NCBI RefSeq assembly: GCF_945859685.1
Contig: NC_079147.1
Coordinates: 134,254,645-134,318,644, forward strand
Length of the DNA: 64,000 nt
From: Eupeodes corollae
Taxonomy: Eukaryota > Arthropoda > Insecta > Diptera > Syrphidae
Reading direction: 5' to 3'
Below the pieces are notes generated by a model. It did no database searches, had not been told where the DNA came from, and saw only the letters and a program-made list of their open reading frames with translations. Each line of letters opens with the position of its first letter. Positions within the stretch are counted from its first letter, which is position 1. A program made the position numbers and the translations under genes. Below are positions 11,690 to 21,084 of the stretch, piece after piece.

Positions 11690-12506
11690 TTTGTTTAAAT
11701 GGTCTTTTGTTGGAGAAATTTACGGAAAAAATTAGTCAAACCGACAATGGACTGACACGATGCCACGCGCTATGCAAAAAGAACGAAAAGTGCTGCTGCT
11801 TCAACGAAAAATCTAGCCAAAGTACAAAAACTGCGCAGGTAGTAGATTTGTTGTAGTAGAATTAACTTATGGTGGAAGCTGAAGTTAATTAATTTAGGAA
11901 CTGATTACACTGGTTTGAAAAAAAAATCAACCATGTTCGTAGATTGTTACCTTTTATATAAAGTTATGACAATGAAAATAGATAAACGAGTTATAAAGTA
12001 GCAGATAGTAAAGGTAGATAGAATGAGATGATGGCAAATACTTTATGCATAGTGTGAGATGATAGGAATGCTATAAAGGAGGGATTGTTCAATCCTCATC
12101 TCTAGGTTCTCTCCATCCCTGAAATTACTCTTACAAAGGAATAGTTGTAAGTAACAAGGTCTTAGGTCTTTACAAGCAGTAGGGATACCTATTATTTATG
12201 TTTCTTATTTCTATATATAAAAACTTCAAAAGTTACTTTTTCTCTTGTTTTTAATTTAAAGCTTTTGCATTTTTTTTTCCAAAAACGTTTGAAGTTTTAT
12301 CTTTGTGTTCAAAAGCGGATAACAATTTGCAATACCGAAAAAATAAAATGACAGAAAACGTGTATACGACACAAAATTTAAACAATACTTCCTCAAGTCT
12401 TGGGTAAATCAACACGGTATGCGGTGAATAAAGGAATTTTAAATGGATAGAAGATCTATATATAGTCATGAATCTGTTTTTATTACGTTCGCCGTGGCAT
12501 TCGAAG
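11690..12506. other. Shared upstream region of Tctp and SdhC
   Basis: These 817 bases between divergent start codons must hold both promoters. The minus strand carries a pyrimidine-rich stretch at about 11,780-11,800 that could be the Tctp transcription start (TOP-like). A degraded SINE tail may lie at 12,095-12,165 (weak match to 'ccattcctgac…gttgtaag'). The rest is AT-rich and unremarkable. Confidence 0.4.
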
Positions 12507-13595
12507 ATGGCGTTGTAGGTTTTATATGTAAAGTTTAGTAACTAAAATTCAATAACTAATGTCACCATAGCCACTAGGTTCCACCTTCCTAAAACCCACG
12601 ATAATATTAATATAAGTTCCATATATTAACAAGTATTTTCTAATCTTATCTTTACAGAAAGATCTGAGCGCATTTAATCTTTAATTTTGTAGAAATGTAA
12701 AGGTTTCTTTTCCTTCATTAGTCACACATAAAAATGATTCAGAGCTGTAATAGCTAAAACAAATGTACAGTACGTCTGAACCAATTTAGTTTTTACGTAA
12801 TTCTACTGTAGTAGTGGTTTTAAGTTTAAAATTATTCCCATACACATTTCATTGTGTCTCCACCACAAAGTCTACTACAATTCCAGTACAGATTCTACCT
12901 AAACGAATCACATTCAACTTCAAGTTAATAAAAAAAAACAAGTACTGCCAAATCGAAAAGCTGTTAAGTCAGTTGTCTTTTGACGTTTATTGTGAAATAG
13001 GATAAAAGCAATTTTTCAAAATGTAATTACAAAACATTTTATATTTTTATAATAATAAATGTAAAACTAAATAAAACCTTATTTCAGGTTCAATCTAACC
13101 CGAGCCCTAAACCATTCGAATGTTATTCGTAATGCTGCAACACTATCCGTTGCTCGCAATATCACAATGAAAATTGTGCCTCCAGTAACACCGCCCGTCG
13201 AATCTTTCGATGAGAAGAACTCACGTCTCCAGCGTGCCCTGTCTCCCCATTTGACTATCTATAGGCCACAATTGACCAGCATGCTATCTATTTCCCACAG
13301 GATGACAGGCCTTCTCCTGGCTGGCTATTCGACTGTATTAGGTCTAGGAGCTCTTGTCTCACCAGTTGATTTTTCCCACTACGTCACCATGATTGAGGGA
13401 CTCCAATTGAGTGCGGGATCATTAATTGCTATAAAATTCATTTTGGCTTATCCCATGGGCTACCACACAGCCAACGGAGTCCGACATCTCATCTGGGATA
13501 CTGGCAAATGCTTGAAAATCAATGAAGTCTACTCGACTGGTTATGCAATGGTTGGATCATCCATTATTCTATCAGCCATCCTGGCTTTACTTTAA
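12507..13595 (+). CDS. SdhC: Succinate dehydrogenase cytochrome b560 subunit (SdhC)
   Basis: Membrane anchor subunit of mitochondrial complex II, holding haem b and part of the ubiquinone site. Exon 2 (13088-13595) is certain: its acceptor AG is at 13086-13087 and it opens with a mitochondrial-type presequence, FNLTRALNHSNVIRNAATLS. Exon 1 is inferred as 12507-12514 (ATGGCGTT), with donor GTAGGT at 12515. It is the phase-2 ATG I found that gives a full-length 171-residue protein starting MALFNLTR. Motifs are SISHRMTG (residues 70-77, quinone-site Ser and Arg) and HTANGVRHLIWD, whose first His (129) is the expected haem ligand. Three membrane helices are evident. It is convergent with its paralogue at 14004-14585. 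Confidence 0.9.
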
Positions 13596-13821
13596 AAACG
13601 AAAATAATTATATCTGTATATAAATGTATTTTCAATTCGATTTGACGAAGTTCTAAAGTGGAATCTAGATAAAATAAGAAATTGGAAAAAGTTGTTCTAT
13701 TCCTTGATAAAGTTACATAACAGTTTTATTGTTTACATTTTTTTCTTTTTGTCAAAGCAGATGACGTATGTTTGCTTTTATTTATATTTATAATGTACTT
13801 CACTGTTATGCAGTACCAGCG

Positions 13822-13827
13822 AATAAA
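13822..13827 (+). promoter_or_regulatory. Candidate polyadenylation signal of SdhC
   Basis: AATAAA about 230 bases after the SdhC stop, before the convergent paralogue. It is a candidate only: other A/T-rich hexamers lie nearer the stop. Confidence 0.35.
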
Positions 13828-14003
13828 AAACAAATAAAAGAAATGATTTCAATTTCAGGTTAAGAAATTATTTTTGTTTTTATATTTTTCCACAATCTGT
13901 GCGATTCTCTAAGGTCTAAACTAACAAGCACATATGTAGGTAAGAAGCGAAAGGTCTCATATGGGAAACAAAAAATGAGTCCATTTATTATTTGAACAAT
14001 TTA

Positions 14004-14585
14004 TTAAATTTTAGCAAGAATTCCTGAAAGTACTATTGTTGACAAACAAGCTGCATACCCTGTTGAATATACACCTTTTATAGTTAAACAGTTTCCAGTA
14101 TCCCAAATAAGATGTCGAACTCCAAGGCATGCATGCAATGCAAATGGGAAAGCAAACAAATATTTACATGCAAACAAAACGGGCTCAGTCAGCTCGAAGC
14201 CTTCCACCATTGTAATAATTTCAGAAAATTCATGTTTGCCACATATTGCATTTAATGCTAAGAGGTTGACGTAGCCCACTAATGCCAAAGCACTGAACCT
14301 ATGAGAAATAGAAAGTATTGTCGTCAACTGCGGTCGGTACACTCCAAAGTCAGGTGAAAGAGGTAACTTTCTACGATCGTTTCTGCTTTGCACTGTTTCG
14401 TATCTTGGAATATGAGGTTTTATTTTCATTTTAAAGCTTCTTTTTTGAAAAATTCTTGTTTGATTTTGAATGGCATAGAGCAAAAATATTTTCCTGGAAG
14501 AATTGAGCCTGAGAAAAAAGAATGCATTTTAGTTGATACATATATATTATGATCAATTAAAAGAATTTTCATCGTTAACTTACAT
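14004..14585 (-). CDS. SdhC-like paralogue (complex II cytochrome b subunit), start codon split by an intron
   Basis: A second, diverged SdhC. Most of the ORF is in one exon (14508 down to 14004), which lacks a usable ATG before the presequence. A 75 bp intron (14583-14509) has donor GTAAGT just after AT at 14585-14584 and acceptor CTCAG ending at 14509. Splicing joins AT to G at 14508 and opens a 168-residue protein beginning MLNSSRKIF, a basic mitochondrial-type N-terminus. SISHR (67-71) and HACLGVRHLIWD, with the haem-ligand His at 126, are kept. SISHRMTG of SdhC reads SISHRFSA here. It probably substitutes for SdhC in some tissue; D. melanogaster also has an SdhC-like gene near SdhC (from memory, thought testis-biased). 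The alternative is initiation at the internal Met (spliced residue 28), which would lose the targeting sequence. Confidence 0.85.
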
Positions 14586-14810
14586 GGTTGTTTCCTTTTA
14601 TGGAAATTGAAAATTAAATTAATATTTTTTTGAAAATTACATAGTAGGTAATTTGATATAAAATTATAATACAGTGCTCACTAACTCATTTTGTTAAAGT
14701 AACGCTACAGTTAAGTTAGTAGTAAACATGAGCCTCAACTAACAACTATGGATTCGGATTCGATTTGCATTACAGAATTGTTTCTTTTTTATTTTAAAGT
14801 TTAAACGTTG
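14586..14810. other. Promoter-side flank of the SdhC paralogue
   Basis: AT-rich sequence upstream of the SdhC paralogue on the minus strand. CAACC precedes the split start codon at 14590-14586. No other motif is evident. Confidence 0.3.
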
Positions 14811-14811
14811 A

Positions 14812-15189
14812 CATTATGTGTAAAACATTCCATCATTTAAATGATCCCACACAAATTGATGCAAGCATCCATTATTTTGAGGCAATTTTGACCACTTCTT
14901 GACACTAATAAGGCGGTATCTAAGTCATAACGAATGTTGGTTTTTAAGTGCTTAAGAGTTAAAGGATTATCTGCATACAGACGGTTCAAACATTGATTTT
15001 TTGTGGATGTATTGGCCTCTCTTCAACTACTTGAGGATTCTCGGAACCCCAAACACAAAAATAGAGTTTATTAACATACCCACCGAGTGAGAAATGTGCT
15101 TCGTCGAAGAAGAAAACTTTGTTTGAAAAATCGCCACCCAACGTCAGTTGTTCAGTTGTTGTGTCAAGATGGTTATCGTTGGTCTTCAA
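14812..15189 (-). mobile_element. IS630/mariner-like transposase fragment, C-terminal half with internal deletion
   Basis: The minus strand reads GGDFSNKVFFFDEAHFSLGG, with the first catalytic Asp in FDEAHF, then YVNKLYFCVWGSENPQVVEE and RPIHPQKIN. It then jumps directly to RLYADNPLTLKHLKTN and a frameshifted C-terminus, deleting the rest of the catalytic domain. The matching N-terminal part of the family lies at 18306-18470 on the same strand. The two are therefore probably one element split by the retrotransposon at 15215-18155. Confidence 0.75.
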
Positions 15190-15993
15190 GGGCAGCCATT
15201 AGCGAGCAAAAGTGTAGTGAAGTACTCTGGTTAGATCAGTATTTATATTTCGAGAGACATATAAATGCTGCTCTGACCAGGGCCAGAGGAGCCTTCGCTC
15301 TGTCGAAACGGCTGTTTTACAGCAGTCGGCTTGACCCCAGAGTGAATGTAATTTGTTACATGGCCCTCATACGGACGATGATCGTTTATGGTTGTCCTGT
15401 GTGGTTCAACGTTGCCCCTTCCCAGATGGAGAAGTTTCGGGTGTTCGAGCGGCAGTGTTTACAACGCTGTACCGGCTTATATCGAACAGCCGAATCTTCT
15501 TATGTGCATTACTATTCAAACGAGGTCCTATACAAGGGGGCTCGAATCAACAGAATTGACAATTTCGTGATAAAACTCGTTCGAGGTCACATTGCAATTA
15601 ATTTTCGGGGCGTTCTATCCGAACGACGAGTATTTTGAAAGTGCACGCTTGAGCGGCTTCATTCCACTAGAGGCATTCCTCTTTTTAGACAGATGCGGTC
15701 TGATAGAGGATAGATTGGCAGTTCCGTTAATCTACCACGTCAGACGAAGAACCGTGGATAGGCGACTCCCATACAATCGCGACGTCGTGGCACAAGGCGG
15801 AGCAGAGCTCCTTCGGTTCAGTAGGGCTGTGTCCGAACGGGACCGAACTGATAGGGTGAAGCAGGAGAACCAGTTCTGGTGGCTTCAATCGGCATTTGAT
15901 AAAGGCCAATGGGTAGTTGGGATGGGGTTTTAAGCCTTGGCCGGCTTACATACTTGTTTTATAGTTTTAGGGTTTAGTTTTAAGTAGAATAGG

Positions 15994-16488
15994 GGCACGA
16001 GTACGATAACTTTGGCGCCGAGATATAATAACGGTTTTTGGTAGAGGGGCTTAATACAAGCATTTTTTACTATGGGAGGGGGGGGGGTCTATCTCCCCCC
16101 GTTTAGGCGGTAGGGGCAATTTAAAAAAACATGTACTTTAAATGGAAAAAAAATAATTAAAAAATAACGGTAATACTTACAATTAAGTATTATACCTTTT
16201 TTTAAAGCCAACACTTGTGTCTAGTAGCTTGTTTTTAAATCAAGTCAAAACTATGCATAGTTTGCGAAAAACACTGTTTTAAACTCAAAATTTGGTAAAA
16301 AAAAAAGTAAAAATATGGTTTAGAGTGTAATATTTCAAAACTTTTAGATTATCTACAATTTTTTTTTTTAGAATACATTGCCCTTATTTATTTTTGATCG
16401 AAAACTGAAAACTAGATGATTTTATGTCTTTTAGTTTTTGAGAAAATTGAAAATAACCACAACTACTATTTTAATTTAATTCTTTTTT
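15994..16488. repeat. Left arm of the foldback element
   Basis: This is the inverted partner of 17378-17872. Pairing is followed from GAGTACGATAAC through the 'actatgcatagtttgcg' block to 'tagtttttgagaaa' near 16445, and fades by about 16488. Confidence 0.75.
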
Positions 16489-16543
16489 TTTGCTTCAAAA
16501 ATCTTATTTTGATAGTAACAATGGTAGGTGCAAGTTTGGTTGT

Positions 16544-16715
16544 ATGCAACAGTGGGATCCGTAAGGGGGGGCATGCTGCCCCCCTGCAACCCCACTGCTT
16601 GGGCTCACTATAGGATTTGGGGTGGGTGCAAGTTGGAGTGCGTGCAAAGTGAGGAGGGAGCAAGGTTCGGTGAGTGCAAGATGAGGTGCATTCAAAGTTT
16701 TTTTGCATTTAAATA
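16544..16715 (+). repeat. Internal GC-rich direct repeat, copy 1
   Basis: A block with an 8 bp G/C stem (GGGGGGCA 16566-16573 pairing TGCCCCCC 16577-16584, loop TGC). It continues with 'ctgcttgggctcactatag' and 'gatttggggtgggtgc', then ends in TGC-rich sequence. Copy 2 is at 17206-17370 in the same orientation, and a diverged relative is at about 37,555-37,650 (-). Confidence 0.7.
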
Positions 16716-17205
16716 AGCTGAATTAAAAAATAATTGATATTATATACATAAACATATGTACATATATGTCATGTCCATTTCAATCTCTTTTTTTCTAAAT
16801 ATACCGTTAGGTACTTGACAAAAACTTTAACATTTAATATATTTGAGCATAAAAATGTATTGCATTATAAAAAAATTTGCATTACCTTTACAACAACACA
16901 ACGGAAGCAAATTCTCGTAGTTTCTTAACATGCACATATGTTTATGTCATACATAAATATGCATATAACTATGTACACACATATAATGCAGCCATAGTAA
17001 AAAGTATGTACCTATATAGTTAGATCATAAATAACAAGAGGAAGCATTTGATGTTTAACCGTTTTTTTTAACAAGTTTGGTGCAGGTTATTGTTTACCAA
17101 AGCCATTCTCCATTTAACGTTTGAATAAGTCGGATTCCCTTTTTAAAAACCCCAAAACCAAAATAAAACAACAATCACATATGTAGGTATATACGAAATT
17201 TCTAA

Positions 17206-17370
17206 TGCAAACAGTAAGATGCCTAAGGGGGGGCATGCTGCCCCCCTGCGACCCCCCCTGCTTGGGCTCACTATAGGATTTGGGGTGGGTGCGAGTTAGG
17301 GTGGGTGCAAGGTGGAGAGGGTGAAAGGTTCGGTGAGTGCATGCAAAATTTCATATGCATCTAAATAAAC
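17206..17370 (+). repeat. Internal GC-rich direct repeat, copy 2
   Basis: Same orientation and order of blocks as copy 1, including the hairpin (17228-17235 pairing 17239-17246, loop TGC). It differs at scattered positions and by small gaps. Confidence 0.7.
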
Positions 17371-17377
17371 TGGATAT

Positions 17378-17872
17378 AAAAAAGTAATTTAATTGAAATA
17401 TTTTGTTTTGGTAATTTTCAAATTTCTCAAAAACTAGAAGACATAGAAACATCTAGTTTTCAGTTTTCGTTAAAAAATAAATAAGGGCAATGTATTCTAA
17501 AAAAAAAATTGTAGATAATCTAAAAGTTTCGAAATATTACACTCTAAACCATATTTTTAACTTTTTTTTTGACCAAATTTTGAGTTTAAAACAGTGTTTT
17601 TCGCAAACTATGCATAGTTTTGACTTGATTTAAAAACAAGCTACTAGACACAAGTGTTGGCTTTAAAAAAAGGTATAATACTTAATTGTAAGTATTACCG
17701 TTATTTTTTAATTATTTTTTTTCCATTTAAAGTACATGTTTTTTTAAATTGCCCCTACCGCCTAAACGGGGGGAGATAGACCCCCCCCTCCCATAGTAAA
17801 AAATGCTTGTATTAAGCCCCTCTACCAAAAACCGTTATTATATCTCGGCGCCAAAGTTATCGTACTCTCCCC
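17378..17872. repeat. Right arm of the foldback element
   Basis: Reverse-complement partner of 15994-16488. It ends 'ccaaagttatcgtactctcc' just before the second AGAATAGG target duplication. Confidence 0.75.
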
Positions 17873-18305
17873 AGAATAGGCATGGTGGCACAAAAAGAAA
17901 TAGAAAAAAAACATTAAAAAAAAAAACATGGAATAATAAAAAAAAGACAACAAAATATGAAAAACAAAAATGTTAGATAGTTAGATTTGCTGCTGTGGTT
18001 GTTCTAGTTTTAGTTTATAGGTAGAATACGTAGTTTAAGTTATTTATTTAAGGACCTAACTGTAAATAGTGTTTAAGTAAAAATAAAAAGGATATTGATA
18101 TTAGTTTTTTTAATTTTCTTATGAATACAAAAATAAATAAAATTGAATTGAAGTTAAAATAGATCTTAGGGCCGAAAGGCATTAGTAGTTAGTGTTATAG
18201 TTTTACTTAGAGTGTCCGTATGGGACCATTAAGTTAGTTGTAAGTTATGGATAATTAGGCTAGTTTTATGAATTTTTGTCTAGCTTTAAGGTAGGTTTAA
18301 GAATG

Positions 18306-18470
18306 AATCGACACATCCGGGTCTTCGGCAACACTTTCACTTACATCAGCGATATTTTCAGTGGTAAAAGCAAAACGATGATGCATATGCCTTACAATAT
18401 CGGTAACCAATCCAGTTTCTTCAAATTTCTTCACAATTTTTCCAATTGCTTTTACAACTTAGTTTAACAG
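18306..18470 (-). mobile_element. IS630/mariner-like transposase fragment, N-terminal DNA-binding region
   Basis: The minus strand reads AIGKIVKKFEETGLVTDIVR, then TTENIADVSESVAEDPDVSI, then stops. This matches the helix-turn-helix region of the transposase family intact further along at 50754-51704 (there ENIASVSESVAEDREMSIRR). It is probably the missing front part of the fragment at 14812-15189. Confidence 0.75.
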
Positions 18471-18639
18471 ATTCGAATTCCAGCCCTATACTTTTGGAAC
18501 CGCAAAATAGATAACACGTTACATATGTATATAAATAATATATGTTATGTATATGGCAAGATATGTTTAAATAAACAAATTTGACTTTTAATTCGCCTTA
18601 ATAAGAAGATCTGCTCAAATATAATCAGGAACAGAACTA

Positions 18640-19330
18640 GACTTGCTACCAATATTCCTCCTGGGCAGGTCTTAACCTTGCCGTGGGGCTGTGGGCAGCA
18701 TTGGTAAAATGGATGACAATTGACTGAGCTCCCAATGACACAAACATCTAAGATGACCAACCAGCTCGGCAACTGGTACAATCATGTGTCTCCCACCCCT
18801 GACTACCTGGAAAAGGAGGGAAAAGACTATGAACACCGACAAACTTAAAGGGAATCAGTATTATCCCTAATAACCAGCAACCAACGACAAGCTCCTCGAA
18901 AAGAGTGAGAAACACAAGCACTTCGCCTAAAAGCCTAGGGCAGTTAACTCTACTTTGGCAAACCCACTCGAAGGCTAACGGTTGACCAATGGCAACTACT
19001 GGAGCTAAGAACCCTGCTCTTTAGCAACCTCACGAGTGTCCTTGGATTCAAAACTTTAACTTGCGAGGATGATAATACTTCCAGTTGCTCCGAGTGTTCA
19101 TCCGCAGAACTTTAAACCTCGGACGAATGCGGATCTTCGTTTAATGGACATAAAGAACCTTAAAACTCCTGATCAAAAGGTCGACCTTGAAAAAAGATCT
19201 AAAAAAGAGCTAAACTCACAAATCTTCTTCGTAAGATAGATTTTAAGGTGCGCGTCGGAAACAAACGATGGAAACTAAGACTAGTGGAAGGCCAAGAAAA
19301 ATAGGTTAGTGAGGTGGTTTCTAAATCTGA
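18640..19330 (+). other. Unclassified, probably degenerate transposon coding sequence
   Basis: Base composition is much less AT-rich than the flanks, and translations hold long stop-poor runs such as TNQLGNWYNHVSPTPDYLEK. The position just before a reverse transcriptase remnant (19523-20790) suggests an ORF1 region, but no domain is recognised. This is inference only. Confidence 0.3.
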
Positions 19331-19522
19331 TGATATGTAAATATTAAGTTTATACAAATCATTCTTCAACACAGTTAAGACGCCAGAGCCAAACTTGGTC
19401 TGTTGTATAAACAGTGGACCACTGAAAAGAAGTACTTGCCATTACATACTCTAATCAGTAATTCAGGAACTTGTATTATAGCCCAATGAAGAGTTTAAGA
19501 AGAACCTTTACTGTCCGACCAT

Positions 19523-20790
19523 ATGATAATTGAATTCATAATTCAAACAAAAATAAAGAACCCTATCAAGACTATTTCCTCTTTTGAAACTTATACAATT
19601 ATTTTATCATTGGAAAACAAAAACTCTTGTACTTCAGATGGAATATCTAGTAACTTACTCAAAAAAATAGCTTTATATGTATCAAATGTGTTAAGTTATA
19701 TATTTAACTTAAGTGTTGAACAAGATTGTTTTCCTCAACAATTAAAATGTGCGGAGGTGATTCCTCTCTAAAGAAGAAGATACAACAAATATGTGAAACT
19801 AAAGACCTACATATATTTCTTCTTCCAACCTTTTCAAAAAATTTCGAAAAACAATTTAAAAAGAAGAACTACTTCTTTCTTAGATAAACAGTCAACTCTA
19901 TGACAGCTTGAATCATTATAAACGGACTATGGCTCTTTTTATTGATATGACTAAAGCTTGTTATATGGTTGATCTTAATTTACTGCTAAATAAATTATAT
20001 AATGCAGAATTTAGAGGAGTTATTTTTCAATGGCTGAAGTCATATTTAAAAGAAAGAGTTCAAAAAGTAGTAGTTAATGGTGTCTCGAAATCTAAAATCT
20101 GGAGTACATCAGGGCTCCGTAATCGGAACCTTGTTTTTTCTGGCGTATATTAACTCTCTCTTTAGGTTGCAGATGAATGGCCTTCCCATGGCTTTTGCGG
20201 ATGATATATCGTTTACCTGTCAGTCAAACTCAGAACATAACTGTAACATCCAAATTGAAGAAGATTTCGAAATTCTAAGAACTTGGTTCTCTGTTCATAA
20301 GTTAATCCTTAGTAAAAAAAACTAAAATAATGTCATTCAAAACTTCTAGTCATCAGCTTTGCAATTACAATTTCATATTTAATAGGTAGACAATTCACAT
20401 TTTCTTTGCATAGTTGTCGTAGACCTAATTTTCAAGCAGCTGGTTCTTGTTTTAAAATTGATTCAGTGCACAGTTTTAAATATCTAGGAATTACAATTAA
20501 AAATCGATTAACTGAAAGTTGGCCCTTATTCAAGGATTTTGGAATTCTACCTTTGAGACACCTTTACATTTTTAAAGTACTGAAAGAATTGTTCAAGCAA
20601 AGTGGTAACATTTGAAGTAGGAACTCGCAGTTATACAATCTACGCATAAATAATATGCGTCGTGTCAATATTCCTACTGCTCATAAAACTAATTTATCTA
20701 ACTTTTATACTGTCGCAGCACCCAAGTCATTTAATAACTTACCAACATCTATCAGAACTTCTCAAATTTAAACTCTTTTCTGAAAACAGT
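19523..20790 (+). mobile_element. Degenerate non-LTR retrotransposon reverse transcriptase
   Basis: Reverse transcriptase blocks appear in order across several frames. They are DGISSNLLKK with a following FPQQLKCAEVIPL (19637-19770), FIDMTKACYMVDLNLLLNKL (from about 19930), GVHQGSVIGTLFFLAYINSL with MAFADDISF (the YADD box as FADD, 20100-20210), and FKYLGITIKNRLTESW (about 20475-20520). A C-terminal tail, AAPKSFNNLPTSIRTSQI, follows near 20715-20770. The order and spacing fit the Jockey/CR1 superfamily. Multiple frameshifts and stops make it inactive. Confidence 0.7.
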
Positions 20791-21084
20791 AAAAGACTGG
20801 CTTTTTACAATTAACTTAAATTGTATAGATAATATTTGTTAAAGAAACTTTGATGCATAAAAACTGAGTATCTACTGCCTCAATCGATAAATAAGAGACC
20901 TAAACTTTTGTATAAATTAAATTCAATACAAAACGTATTGAATACAAAACATATTTTTCTAATGAAGCATGAAGTTTTATTATTATTTTCGACACATCAT
21001 GTTGCTTACTTAAAAAAAAACAGAGTTTTCCTGAAATACTGACTATTTATAAGGTTTACATTTTTTTTATGATACAGTTTGTTA

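Larger units (their letters stand above)
15994..17872. mobile_element. Foldback-type transposon, long inverted arms, 8 bp target duplication
   Basis: The 1879 bp element is flanked by exact 8 bp duplications AGAATAGG (15986-15993 and 17873-17880). Its ends are inverted repeats of about 490 bp each, nearly identical by eye, starting at GAGTACGATAACTTTGGCGC just inside the left end. The outermost few bases differ between ends. The centre holds two direct copies of a GC-rich block. No transposase is present, so it is non-autonomous. An 8 bp duplication would fit the hAT or P superfamilies. It sits in the 3' UTR of the retrotransposon at 15215-18155, so it is the younger insertion. Confidence 0.8.
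15215..18155 (+). mobile_element. 5'-truncated non-LTR retrotransposon (LOA/Jockey-type C-terminus and 3' UTR)
   Basis: The coding remnant is 15239-15933. It reads YLYFERHINAALTRARGAFA, then LFYSSRLDPRVNVICYMALI, in one frame, shifting near 15600 to a frame ending at TAA 15931-15933. The C-terminal region has LDRCGLIEDRLAVPLIYHV and RRTVDRRLPYNRDV. This pattern follows the reverse transcriptase domain in insect LOA/Jockey-type elements; no RT catalytic core remains. The 3' UTR (15934 to about 18155) is interrupted by the foldback element at 15994-17872 and ends in short A/T-rich repeats ('aataaataaaattgaatt'). Confidence 0.65.

Noticed and set aside
13167..13595. SdhC starting at the internal ATG 13167
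   Set aside because: The exon is open upstream to a splice acceptor and encodes a mitochondrial presequence, so this Met is internal.
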